Below are positions 47,901 to 57,142 of a stretch of 59,403 bases of DNA, piece by piece (the stretch's first letter is position 1; every line of letters begins with the position of its first letter). The DNA comes from Scytonema sp. RU_4_4 (lineage in GTDB: Bacteria > Cyanobacteriota > Cyanobacteriia > Cyanobacteriales > Nostocaceae): NCBI GenBank assembly GCA_012031965.1, contig JAAUSC010000012.1, forward strand, positions 1 through 59,403, given 5' to 3'. The translations under genes and the position numbers were made by a program. Below the pieces are notes generated by a model. That model made no database searches and was not told where the DNA came from. It was given only the letters and a program-made list of their open reading frames with translations.

Positions 47901-48511
47901 ATATCGAACGTGTCTGGTCAATAGCTTTTAGTCCGGATGGTCTGACCATTGCTAGTGGTAGCGAAGACTTTACTGTCAGACTTTGGGATGCGAAAAAAGG
48001 TCGATGCATCGCTATCCCCTTACAGGGTCATACCAACCGAGTTCGGTCTGTTGCTTTTAGTCCTGACGGTAAAACTGTAGTGAGTGGCTGTGAAGACAAA
48101 ACGTTGAGACTATGGGATGTTGAAACGAAGAAATGCCTGAAAATCTTTTACGGTCACACCGAACGTGTCTGGTCAGTTGCTTTTAGTCCAGATGGTCAGA
48201 CCATTGCTAGTGGTAGTGAAGACCACACTGTCAGGTTATGGGATGTGGAAACTGGAGAATGTGTAAAAATACTTAAACGACATACTGATAGAGTAAGGTC
48301 TGTTGCCTTTAGTCCAGATGGCAAAACTTTAGCTAGTGGTAGCGAGGATGAGACAATTCGTCTTTGGCAACTCGATAGTAGTGAACCGCCTAAGAAACTG
48401 TTAGCTAAAAGACCTTACGAGGGCATGGACATTACAGGTGTTACTGGGTTAACTGATACAGAAAGAGCTACACTAATTGCTTTAGGTGCTAAAAGTAATA
48501 GTGATAATTGA
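44961..48511 (+). pseudogene. HTH/NB-ARC/WD40 signalling protein, split by one-base frameshift
   Basis: STAND-class regulator. The first frame (44961-45356) begins with a LuxR-like helix-turn-helix (LDALRLALDGHTAEAIAETL, PPAVRKRLGSIYQKF). The second (45350-48511) has a P-loop, GLGGIGKTTLACKL, then NB-ARC/winged-helix parts and about 13 WD40 repeats from 46720 on, likely two propellers, ending PYEGMDITGVTGLTDTERAT. Bases 45320-45324 are five A. A sixth would join the frames and give LKNYIQDKRYRLVAILG; the -1 reading through DKRYRLVAI is open. So the gene needs +1 base, or -1 slippage at AAAA. Intact, it would be about 1,183 residues. Signal unknown. Confidence 0.88.
46720..48390 (+). repeat. 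Tandem WD40 repeat block, about 126-bp period
   Basis: About 13 units, most of them 126 bases long, encode the pattern RVRSVAFSPDGKTLASGSED then a KTVRLWDVETG-like part. The fourth has an insert. High DNA similarity between units suggests recent amplification or gene conversion. Confidence 0.9.
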
Positions 48512-48695
48512 CAAGATTTTTATCTATCTATTTCATCTATCTAATTGTGAAAGAAGTGATGGTATGATGTCTGGTTGAATACCCTCTCCTGTGATAACTG
48601 ACGGGAAAACACGGCTAATCCAAGTTCCCGCAATAGGAAGTTGAAGAGATAAAAATGCAGAGTATTTTTTATATGGAATATTAGACGGACTCGAT

Positions 48696-49448
48696 ATGAT
48701 TACGAAAATCAATAATAGAACTTTTACTCAATTTGAATGTACTACTGGTAAAATTTTTGACTATTCTAACAGTGAATTTCCTTCTAACCTCCATGCTTGG
48801 AATAGTCTGGAGCAAGGTGAGGGTTTAGTCATGAAAAATCCAAGTAGTACGTACTATGGATATGTTTATGAAGACGATAAGACAATTCTATCTACTTCTG
48901 TTGGAGATTTCCCTTTGAATAAGGGAATGTATTTTAGTTTACCAGGATGTGGAGTGATTTCTGGTGGCAAAGGAATCGTCATTGAAAGAGAAGAGTTTAA
49001 AGGTTTCTTTACCCTTGGGGGTCCCATTGAAGAAAAAGGTCGCCTGAAATATATTGACGGTTGCACCGATTCAATATTGGTTCCACCCGTCAAGCTTGGT
49101 GACCCTTGCTTAAATGTTTTGTACTTCCCTCCGCACATCAATCAAACAGAGCATACTCACTCTTCGGTACGTATTGTCATGGTGGCTAAAGGCAGGGGAG
49201 AATGCATTACCAGAAACGCAGATATTCCTTCTGAAAAAGAATATATTCCATTAGTACCTGGGACTATTTTTGTCGTTCGGGAAGAACAACTACATGCATT
49301 TCGTACCTTTGATGATTCTGAAATGGTCGTAGTTGCTTATCATCCAGACAGCGATTTTGGTCCACAGGATGATAATCACCCGATGCTCAACAGAACAATT
49401 GTCAGTGGGACTTCCGCAGCGGAGATTGAGGCGATAAAGACAAAGTAG
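48696..49448 (+). CDS. Bicupin-like protein
   Basis: 250 residues. The C-terminal cupin shows its two motifs, the metal-binding His in HTHSSVRIVMVAKGRGE and the second in PGTIFVVREEQLHAFRTF. The N-terminal half (LVMKNPSSTYYGYVY, GMYFSLPGCGVISGGKGIVI) looks like a second, degenerate cupin. Cupins bind metals and small ligands and act as dioxygenases, isomerases or sensors. Substrate unknown. It follows the WD40 gene by 184 bases in the same direction. Confidence 0.8.
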   Translation: MITKINNRTFTQFECTTGKIFDYSNSEFPSNLHAWNSLEQGEGLVMKNPSSTYYGYVYEDDKTILSTSVGDFPLNKGMYFSLPGCGVISGGKGIVIEREEFKGFFTLGGPIEEKGRLKYIDGCTDSILVPPVKLGDPCLNVLYFPPHINQTEHTHSSVRIVMVAKGRGECITRNADIPSEKEYIPLVPGTIFVVREEQLHAFRTFDDSEMVVVAYHPDSDFGPQDDNHPMLNRTIVSGTSAAEIEAIKTK

Positions 49449-49482
49449 TTAATTGTTGCAGCAGCTTCCATGAAAAAAACAG

Positions 49483-49622
49483 CCCGAACCCCTATAAAAC
49501 ACCTCGGATTCAAGCCGTTGTAATTTATTCACTAAGTAGTGACTCTAGCATAAGACAGTAACTTTTGTTCTAGAGGAGCCTATATTTCTTCATTTTGACT
49601 GGCTAACAATATAGGGTTCGGG
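49483..49622. mobile_element. Small inverted-repeat element
   Basis: The left arm CCCGAACCCCTATA (49483-49496) and the right arm TATAGGGTTCGGG (49610-49622) pair with one bulged base; total length 140 bases. No gene inside. Probably a MITE or remnant of one. Confidence 0.6.
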
Positions 49623-49725
49623 ACTCGATTCACAAAACAAAGCATTTAGCTCAAACAACTCAAGGATTGAGAACATGATTAAGCCCAACGCAAAACCTCA
49701 ATAGTATAAACTGTCGCTTCCCTCT

Positions 49726-51228
49726 TTACGGCAACCAACGGGGATGAAATCCTACTATTGGAAGCTGTTGTGGCTTGATCTCATCTACTGCAGCAGGATC
49801 TGAGATGGGCAGCAGAGGCATAAACCACAGGCTACTGGTCGCAATTGGCTGTCCGTCATCAGTTGTCAACATATTTGCTTGTGATGAATCAGTGACGATT
49901 GTCTGCGATACAACTTGATCAAATAACAACCCTAAACCATCAGGTGCTAAACTCATCTCTACATTCCGTTGGTCGGGAGGTAGTGCTAGCAGTGGTTTCT
50001 GTTGCATGCTTTTGAGGTCAATTGCCACTAAATATGGCTGTTCCTGATAAAGTTCTCCTGGTAAAAGTTGTGTTAGCAAACAGTAAAGGGTAGGTGAGGC
50101 TGTATCAAACTGGCAGCCCAGAATTGACCCTTTGGTACGTAACAGTTGTCTTTGGACGCCTTGGTTCGTTACTAAAAAGAGTTCTCGCGTAAAATCTGTA
50201 TTAAACTTCACCATCGCCGCTTGCGACCCATCCTTAGAAAAAGCTTGCACTAAGCCAAACTGCGGCAGAAAATCTAAAGGTTTGCTGGCGTCTGGTTGAA
50301 GAGATAATATCGCTGCTCCCTGACCTTGGGCGACTGCTACAGCTTTACTATCCGGCGTAATAATAAAGTCTCCTCCTGGTTGACTTTTGAGACGTTTAGG
50401 AGTTGGTTTTTCCTGAGAATTTTCGTTGTTTACAGACATAAACCATAGCCCAAAGTCTCCCGGATCATCTTTTTTTCCTCGTTGGATAACAAGAGTTTGT
50501 CCATCTGGCGATAAGTCAAATTTCAGATTTTGATATTCTTTGTTATCCAGAAGCAAATCAACTTTACCGAGTGCTTCTGCTTGTTTTTCAGATTCTGTAG
50601 AAAGACCTGTTGTGACAGTGTAAAGCTGAGTTGACAGTAAGTCTTGGTTTCCTACTTTGCGAGCAGAAAATAGAATTTTACCTCCATTTGGAAAGGGCTT
50701 AAAATCCATGACAACTAAGTCTTTGGGGGTGAGTACCATTTTTCGTTCTTGGGTTAAGTTGTAAAGAACTAATCGCCCCTTGTCTTGTTGATCTGCTCCA
50801 ATGTAAAGAATAATGCGATCGCGTGTGCGGAAACTTCCTGTAAAGGGTTGTATCTGTCTATTTTTTCCTTCTTTTTCTGAAAATTTATCCCTTGCTCCCT
50901 CTAACTGCACTTTGTACGTTGTTCCATAGGCGGCTGGACTCATAAGTGTGTAAGCCATCCGCCGTCCTGCCCAACTCACTTTACCTGCTAAGGGCGGATC
51001 AATTTTGATGTTATCTTCTACGCTTTTTGAGTCCATTGGACGACTGAAGGTGAGGGTGAAGGAGGTCTGATCTGCTCCAATTTGTTGATTTTGCCAGCTA
51101 AAATGACGCACACTCGGCTTAACTGCATCACCCTGTAACATCAATAGCCCAATGAGCAGACTGAAGATGAGCATCAATCCTATTGCAATGCGATCTAGTG
51201 GTTGGAAAAAAGTTTTACTAGTGGTCAT
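49726..51228 (-). CDS. Exported Ig-like domain protein
   Basis: 500 residues. An N-terminal hydrophobic segment (IAIGLMLIFSLLIGLLML, about residues 14-31) serves as anchor or signal. Next is a bacterial Ig-like (Big_5-type) domain (TFSRPMDSKSVEDNIKIDPP, VSWAGRRMAYTL), then repeated beta-propeller-like blocks (LVIQRGKKDDPG, GGDFIITPDSKAVAVAQ). The start codon abuts an AATGACT heptad run, and I see no ribosome-binding site. Likely located in the periplasm or membrane. No ligand can be named. Confidence 0.75.
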   Translation of the reverse strand: MTTSKTFFQPLDRIAIGLMLIFSLLIGLLMLQGDAVKPSVRHFSWQNQQIGADQTSFTLTFSRPMDSKSVEDNIKIDPPLAGKVSWAGRRMAYTLMSPAAYGTTYKVQLEGARDKFSEKEGKNRQIQPFTGSFRTRDRIILYIGADQQDKGRLVLYNLTQERKMVLTPKDLVVMDFKPFPNGGKILFSARKVGNQDLLSTQLYTVTTGLSTESEKQAEALGKVDLLLDNKEYQNLKFDLSPDGQTLVIQRGKKDDPGDFGLWFMSVNNENSQEKPTPKRLKSQPGGDFIITPDSKAVAVAQGQGAAILSLQPDASKPLDFLPQFGLVQAFSKDGSQAAMVKFNTDFTRELFLVTNQGVQRQLLRTKGSILGCQFDTASPTLYCLLTQLLPGELYQEQPYLVAIDLKSMQQKPLLALPPDQRNVEMSLAPDGLGLLFDQVVSQTIVTDSSQANMLTTDDGQPIATSSLWFMPLLPISDPAAVDEIKPQQLPIVGFHPRWLP

Positions 51229-51300
51229 TAGTCATTAGTCATTAAGTTATTAGTTATTAGTCAAGAGTCGGTTTTGATAACTTTTGATTTTGGACTACTA
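51229..51300. repeat. AATGACT-type run before the Ig-like gene
   Basis: TCATTAGTCATTAGTCATTA units followed by TTATTAGTTATTAG. It supplies the ATG start of the minus-strand gene at 51228. Confidence 0.85.
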
Positions 51301-51308
51301 ACTCTTGA

Positions 51309-52082
51309 CTAGTAAGTATATGGATTTTTGGGTTGAGGAATTTTCTTCAAGGAAGTTGCATCAATGGTGAGTTGACGTTTATTTGCTAAATTTTCTGTCA
51401 CCATTTGTCCTTCGACTTCCAACCAGGTATCGGGTGGGAATTGCTCACGAGACTCTTTCAGTTTTACGGGTAATCCTACAGGATAGGCATCCGCAGCACA
51501 ACAAGTAATGACAAATCGTGCTAGGAAGAAATGTTCTTTTCCTAAATCCGGGGGATGGATGACAAATCCTTGAACCTTGACTTTTTGTCCTGTATATGAG
51601 TCTGGCTCTGGGTAGACATTGAGCGTACGTACCCAATCTACGAGTGTTCGCTCTTCTGGGCGAACAGAAGCGCGAAATGCTTGGGGTTGGGCGCGTGTTG
51701 CTCCTACTAAATCTGTCACACCTCGCTGAAGTGCTGTTTGACTGGCAAAAACACGAGGTGTGATGATTAATCCTAAAATTGCTGTTGTTAACAGTAAAGT
51801 ACTGCCCCAACCAGGAGGAAATAAACTCAGGTGCTGTATATTTGGGGTCACCTCACGACGCCGCTGCAAAAGCTGTCGTGTTTTGAAGAAACTAATAGTT
51901 ATTAAACCAATGGCACCTACAATTGCTAACCAAAAGTAGTCCGGGTGAATTAACAAGTTTAACTTGTTAGTTAGCCAGTATTTCAGGATTAAAATTCCCC
52001 AGGCTGTGATTGCTAAAACATCCAGCCAAGGTAGTAATTGATTTTGGCGGTTTTTAGATTTGGTTTTTGGGATTGAAGTCAT
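51309..52082 (-). CDS. TIGR03943/DUF1980 family membrane protein
   Basis: 257 residues. A basic N terminus, then hydrophobic helices (LDVLAITAWGILILKYWL; YFWLAIVGAIGLITISFF; TLLLTTAILGLIITP) and a soluble C-terminal domain (VYPEPDSYTGQKVKVQGFVI, FVITCCAADAYPVGLPVKL, TWLEVEGQMV). This C-terminal part with CCAADAYPVGLPV is the family mark. Homologues (B. subtilis YcgQ-type) pair with a permease of the adjacent family, as here; together they are thought to act in metal transport or homeostasis. The gene order permease then this protein on one strand supports an operon. Confidence 0.85.
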   Translation of the reverse strand: MTSIPKTKSKNRQNQLLPWLDVLAITAWGILILKYWLTNKLNLLIHPDYFWLAIVGAIGLITISFFKTRQLLQRRREVTPNIQHLSLFPPGWGSTLLLTTAILGLIITPRVFASQTALQRGVTDLVGATRAQPQAFRASVRPEERTLVDWVRTLNVYPEPDSYTGQKVKVQGFVIHPPDLGKEHFFLARFVITCCAADAYPVGLPVKLKESREQFPPDTWLEVEGQMVTENLANKRQLTIDATSLKKIPQPKNPYTY

Positions 52083-52156
52083 TGGTATTTAGTCATTAGT
52101 CATGAGTTATTGGTCATTAACAAAAAATAAAAAACTAAGGACAAAGAACGCATTTT

Positions 52157-53224
52157 TTAAATGACGTGCAAGTTGATGATAAGGGTGAATAAAAATGTTA
52201 ACTGTCCTGCTAAAACAAACAAGTAGATAACTGTCCTTGGTTTAAAAATTGATAACAATAAACCAATTCCTTTGATATCAATCATTGGTCCAAATACCAG
52301 AAAAGCTAATAAGGAACCACTTGTAAAGGTTGAGGCAAAAGACAGAGCAAAAAATGAATCAACTGTAGAACAAATTGACACGACTACAGCTAATATCATC
52401 ATGGCAGTGATAGAGCTAATTGGACCAGCCCCTAAACTCACGATAAATTCACGGGGAGCCAGTACTTGAATAGCAGCAGCAATTGCGCTTCCTAGAACTA
52501 ACACCGCCCCTAATTCACGCAATTCTTGCACACAATTATCGACTAATAACTGCAGTTTATCTGATAAAGATTTACTAGGTCCAGAGGCTGCTATATTTGC
52601 TTGCAGACCACTAGCATCTACAGCATCCATCCGCATCGTTTGTCCTGCTTGTCCTCCTAGCAAATAAGTTCCAGACTGTAACAAAGTCGGTACCGTTGTC
52701 TTCTGCTGTTGGACGAATTGATGAATTTTGCGGCGTTTGGGTTCTGGCTTTGCAGGTGGGTTATATTTCAGATAACGAGCGATCGCTGGTTGTACTATTG
52801 GAGCTAAATCTTTTTGAAAACTGAAGATAAAGCCGACAGTAACTGCGATCGATAGAGAAAATACGACTCGTAAGACCACGATTTCTGGCTGCTCACGAAA
52901 TGCTGTCCAAGTTGCCCAAATGACGATGGGGTTAACTGTCGGTGCTGCTAGCAAAAAGCCAATTGCTACTGGTATGGGAACTCCTTGCATCAGCAGCCGT
53001 CGCGCTACTGGTACGTTACCGCATTCACAAACAGGAAATAAAAAACCCACGAGACTACCAACTAATGCACCCATAAAGGGATTTTTTGGCATTTTTTCCA
53101 CCAGTTTGTGCTCATCAACAAAAAACAGCAGCAAACTAGAGAACAAAACCCCAAGCAATAAGAAAGGTATCGCCTCGACTAGCAAACTAAGAAAAAGAGT
53201 GAAACCATTGTTCAGTTGATTCAT
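52157..53224 (-). CDS. Permease, DUF318/YraQ (ArsP-like) family
   Basis: 355 residues with about eight helices. Signature GFLFPVCECGNVPVARRLLM after the second helix, and PTVNPIVIWATWTAF. Members move arsenicals or other small substrates; with the DUF1980 protein next door, the function may be metal-linked. First gene of the pair; the next begins 74 bases downstream. No obvious metal-regulator operator was found upstream. Confidence 0.88.
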   Translation of the reverse strand: MNQLNNGFTLFLSLLVEAIPFLLLGVLFSSLLLFFVDEHKLVEKMPKNPFMGALVGSLVGFLFPVCECGNVPVARRLLMQGVPIPVAIGFLLAAPTVNPIVIWATWTAFREQPEIVVLRVVFSLSIAVTVGFIFSFQKDLAPIVQPAIARYLKYNPPAKPEPKRRKIHQFVQQQKTTVPTLLQSGTYLLGGQAGQTMRMDAVDASGLQANIAASGPSKSLSDKLQLLVDNCVQELRELGAVLVLGSAIAAAIQVLAPREFIVSLGAGPISSITAMMILAVVVSICSTVDSFFALSFASTFTSGSLLAFLVFGPMIDIKGIGLLLSIFKPRTVIYLFVLAGQLTFLFTLIINLHVI

Positions 53225-53610
53225 GTGCGTCGCTGATCAAAGCGGTGTTGAGTTTTCAGATTGTACCAAGTCATTTTATCGATATAGGTCTTCCTCATAG
53301 GTAGTGACAATTAAATAACACTCAAGTAACAAGATTTTTCTATGCTAATTACGCTTTTTGTCCAGCCAATCTTCGGTTAAGCATGAGTTATCAGGAATTA
53401 GCAGTCCCATATAGCTGTATATACTTGCCTCCGTATACTCAGACGAGCCGTAGTTTCTAGATTGTTACACTCAAGAATTAGTTCCAAGTTGGGAGAGTTA
53501 GTAGTTGCTTGCACAATTGTAATTACCAAATTTTCCTGGTTAAGGTAATTTTGTTTGATATTATGTTATCTTCCGCCCATTGTTATAAAGGATTCACAGT
53601 TTTTAAACAT
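53225..53610. other. Gap upstream of the permease operon
   Basis: AT-rich, no gene found; it probably carries the permease promoter. The right edge merges into a metallopeptidase relic. Confidence 0.45.
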
Positions 53611-53614
53611 TTGG

Positions 53615-53780
53615 GGATTGCTTTGGTAATGACTCATTTTCTGACCCAAAACGCATTGGTGTGATGCGGTTCAATCATATGCACCATTTCATGCGCTACC
53701 AAATATCTCTGAGGTCTGTTCTCCATGTGTATTGTAGGGGTACACCGCAGAACATCGCCCTAAATAGCCAGTCTTGCTTC
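53615..53780 (-). pseudogene. Metallopeptidase relic (YgjP/M48-like)
   Basis: On the minus strand a short stretch encodes ENRPQRYLVAHEMVHMIEPH then HTNAFWVRK and a stop. HEMVH is the zinc HExxH motif, and the layout matches YgjP-like M48 metallopeptidases. The frame breaks on both sides. No complete gene can be built; a longer frame in the same place (to 54031) does not share this reading and is probably a shadow. Confidence 0.55.
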
Positions 53781-54107
53781 CAACCGCCGATAAATGATAT
53801 CCACCCACACCGGAATGACTGGCTGACCTTCATCAAGGGATGCGATGCGATCGCCCGTTCTTGGTCAAACTCCTCAAGCGAGAACATTTGTCTATTATGC
53901 TTTCCACACAGCATTATTGCCGCCAGTTTTGCTAAGCTAGATTTTGAGTAATAAATACTACAACTTTTTCCAGTATTACTGATAACAGGAACAATGACCA
54001 CTTTCTCGCGCCAATACTGTAACTGACGCAAGGAAAGGACAGTTATTTGTCGAGACGGACATTAATCCGTCAACGCGGTCAAACAATTCGTCACTTAATA
54101 ATTGAAA

Positions 54108-54179
<72 letters not shown>

Positions 54180-54381
54180 ACTCGCAGGAAACAATGTTCC
54201 CAACCAAAAAATCAAAGTTTATCTGAATTAGCTACTTTTTAGGAGTTAATTCTTGACTTTATCTAGTGTAGCGCTATTGCTACCCGATTACAACATCGTA
54301 GTTTGAACAACAAATCGACCGATAAATTTAACCGCTTTTTCCCACCAGCAGCGTGTTGGTGGATCCGTATAACTGTTCCAT

Positions 54382-54621
54382 CTACGTATGATAAAAATTC
54401 TCAACTGCTACCCTGCGCTCCTCATCTGTACAAGAAATATATGCGATCGCTTGATCTAAGATGATATTTCGCACGATTTGAGGCGTCAATTGGTAACGTT
54501 TTAACAGAGACAGGACTTCATGCGCCTGAATCAATTTGCTGCCAATTTGAAGAATTTGTGTCACAATTATAAAATTTTTGTGATGATTTTTGAATAAGTT
54601 TAGTGAACTTGTGAGGTTCAA
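54382..54621 (-). pseudogene. Peptidyl-prolyl isomerase fragment
   Basis: 79 codons corresponding to the N-terminal part of a cyanobacterial SurA/PpiC-type isomerase (ILQIGSKLIQAHEVLSLLKR, QIVRNIILDQAIAYISCT). The protein stops at VENFYHT where the family continues for about 200 residues with the isomerase domain, so it is truncated. This isomerase type often lies beside type I secretion genes and RTX proteins in Nostocales, and RTX relics lie just downstream. Confidence 0.7.
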
Positions 54622-54798
54622 AACTTGCGTGTTGCCTATTGCGATGGAAACATTCCGCCGCTGTAAGGCGGCGGAATACTGAGTTCTTCCCGCTCAAAGC
54701 TGGGCTATGTGGCTTTCACCACAGCATGTTTGGGGGAAATTGTAGAAATATCGGAGGTGTGCGCAACCCAGCTTTCGTCAGGCGCGCACGCTCATTTC

Positions 54799-55264
54799 CT
54801 AGGCAATAAAATCTACCTCTGTAATCTGGCTGGCACTTACTCCAAGCACAGTCGCTATCACTTCGCCAGTTTCAGTGATGCTGATCTCAGCATTAGTGGT
54901 GCCGGTTACCGTTACCAGCAGAAAATCAAATGAGCAAGTCATCGCCATCATTCCCAAAGAGTCTGTCAGCGCCGGCTCCACCATCAAGGGTGTCATTGCC
55001 AGCCCCGCCACTCAGGGAGTCATTGCCCAAGCCGCCATCAAGGGTGTCATCATCGTCTCCGCCATCAAGGGTGTCATTGCCATTTCCACCATTGAGTATG
55101 TCCTTGCCTATGTCACCCACCAGCAAGTCGGCACCGCCTAAGCCATTAAGGATGTCATCACCACCCAAGCCGTAAATTTGATCATTTTCATTGGGAAAGT
55201 TAGGGTCACCGTTGAGAACATCGTTTTCACCGGGAAAGTTAAGGTCACCGTAGATTACAGCCAT
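54799..55264 (-). pseudogene. RTX calcium-binding protein, frameshifted
   Basis: The first frame (55264-54926) has RTX nonapeptides GGxGxDxLx ([31 protein letters not shown]) that bind calcium in secreted proteins. It stops at LLI, but the -1 frame goes on with LLVTVTGTTNAEISITETGE to 54799, a C-terminal tail plausible for this group. Length if joined, about 155 residues. There is no N-terminal secretion signal, as expected for type I secretion. A small or decayed RTX protein. Confidence 0.75.
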
Positions 55265-55485
55265 AACTCAATCCTTGTTTTCAAAACAGAAATTTTGCTA
55301 ACTCACTTGAACGTGCTTGATGTTCAAGGTTTTGCTTACTAGCCGTCCTTTGTAGCTCTCACCCTCCCCTCTCTCAAATTTGGGAGAGGGGTGATAGATA
55401 TGGGGTGAGGAAATGGAAGTCATCAAACATACTCTGTATCACCTCATGATTAAGCATCTAGAAACCGTATCCTCTAGCTGATAGT

Positions 55486-55825
55486 TCAAGCAACAACAAC
55501 AATGTCACTTGTAGTCATTGCAGCATTTCCAGACAGTCTGGCTAGCTCTACTTGTGATGAAGCGCTACCCGTACCGTCTACGTCGAAGTACAAGACACCA
55601 ATGCTGGTGTTATAGATACACCGATCTGAGGAATCATTTGTAACTGAACCATAGTGGAACTGAATCAGCTGCGATCGCAGCACCTACAGTTACCCCACCA
55701 CCGAAACCAGCAGCACAGATATCGTTAGCAACACAAAAGTCTGCGTTCGAGTCAATACCTTCATTGGAGGCATTGAATAAAGCTGTCAGCACCAGCACCA
55801 CTAGTCAGCGTGTCACTGCCATCCC
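55486..55825 (-). pseudogene. RTX-protein C-terminal relic
   Basis: In shifting frames the minus strand encodes RTX-like SDTLTSGAGADSF, then FGGGVTVGAA, and NTSIGVLYFDVDGTG with SSQVELARL, the usual C-terminal domain of RTX proteins. At least two frame breaks separate the parts. It may be the broken rest of the same protein class as at 54799-55264. Confidence 0.7.
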
Positions 55826-56246
55826 CTCCCCTTTTTCGCAGAGGTTCGGCGGTCACCTAACTCTCCTCCTAAAGAAGGAGATACAAAAGACGCTGTGTAT
55901 TGCATTATGTAAGCAGTTATAAAAAACTACTTTTTCCTAAGAGCGTGTTTATAAATTCGGCAAAAACCTTGATTTGTCATGCTGAACGTAGCGATATCAC
56001 AAGTGTTGCATCTGGTCAACTACGTTGCAAAATCTAGATTCTATGTCCTGCGGACACGCTGCGCTAACGTTCCGTTTCACTTCACTCAGAATGACAGATT
56101 TATTTTATAAACACCCTCTAAGACCTAAAAAAGAAGTATTTAATAAGGGGGCAATGGGGAATTTCTACTGCCTCTTGTTGTTTCTTATTTGACCTTGCAT
56201 TCAGAACAATACAACATATTTTTGTGAGATGACAATGACGGCTCAC

Positions 56247-56452
56247 TGAAATAAAGGAAAAAAGTACCTGAATAAAGAGAAAAAATTACCTGATACTAAA
56301 GTTGCAATCACCAGAGCTAACCTGTTGTGCTGAGCGTAAGGTAGTGAACAGAAGAATTTCGCCAGATGCTTCATTTTAGTCATAATTCTACCTTAGAATG
56401 CAACTTAGTATGAAATAAAGAAAAAATTACCTGAGATAAAGGAAAAATTTCT
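56247..56452. repeat. A-rich repeat, two pairs of units
   Basis: Units at 56247-56268, 56269-56290, 56411-56431 and 56432-56452 share TGAAATAAAG and AAAAATTACC or close variants. Within each pair the units are head to tail. Confidence 0.75.
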
Positions 56453-57108
56453 ACGTTTTTGTGCAATTGAACTTTCTTTGCTCGCACGTAGATGGAGAAT
56501 TACGTAGGGCAAACGCATCTAAATGTGACACATACATAATTTACGATCAGATATATATGTGGATGAAGGGCATAGAGTAGAATAGCACGCTCGAAAAGTA
56601 GTACCTGCCGACCACATCAAACTACGAACTAGATTGTAAGCCAGCAAATAAACATAAATTTCTTTGCGTACCATTGAGGGGTTTGACATCGTAAAACATC
56701 CATGCCCAAAGTCGTTTTGAGATGTCTTAAATCTAGTTCAAAAGCGTCTTTACCGTAAAGCTTAACAATTTCCACAAGCAATTATTTTATTTACGGCATT
56801 GTGACAACTTTGTAAAGTCAATATTTTTACTTGAGAATTTTTATCTTTAAAGAAATTTGTACGCTTGACACAGACAGTAACAGTAGTAGAATCTACACAA
56901 ATCAACAGGCATCAGGGTGGCGAAAGATGCAGTGAAGTGGAATTGAGCTTCCACGTTCTGACTTTCGATATCTACCGGATTACACTGTTCCGGGTTAGTA
57001 TGATGAATTAGCGATGCCATTGATTGGTAATCGATGTTGAATTTCTGAGATTTTATGGACCAAAGTCCACCAGACGGCAGTACTAACCTCCTCTAAGCTG
57101 GCGAGTTT

Positions 57109-57129
57109 GTCTCCCAGCGCGGGGGAGAC
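57109..57129 (+). promoter_or_regulatory. Leader hairpin before mgtE
   Basis: GTCTCCC (57109-57115) and GGGAGAC (57123-57129) pair perfectly, followed by TTTT and then TTTGGAGG, the ribosome-binding site. A hairpin plus T run this close to the start could attenuate transcription or mask the RBS. Magnesium transporter genes often have such control in other bacteria; here the link is inferred. Confidence 0.5.
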
Positions 57130-57142
57130 TTTTGGAGGTTTT

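Larger units (their letters stand above)
55831..57142. other. 1.3-kb gene-free region with several repeats
   Basis: Contains the interspersed inverted repeat at 55977-56096, four A-rich 21-22-base units at 56247-56290 and 56411-56452 with the core AATAAAG...AAAAATTACCTGA, and near the right end the leader of mgtE. No open frame with gene-like character. Confidence 0.7.

Noticed and set aside
53225-53330. Zur- or other metal-regulator box ahead of the permease pair
   Set aside because: No convincing palindrome of the expected kind.
53661-54031. Frames on both strands over the metallopeptidase relic
   Set aside because: Neither carries the HEMVH motif frame; the recognisable homology is in a third, broken frame.
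54875-55175. Plus-strand Ser/Pro- and Val/Ile-rich frames opposite the RTX gene
   Set aside because: Products of the antisense of nonapeptide repeats; no start signals.
57040-57142. Known M-box riboswitch before mgtE
   Set aside because: I could not find its conserved blocks; only a simple hairpin is visible.
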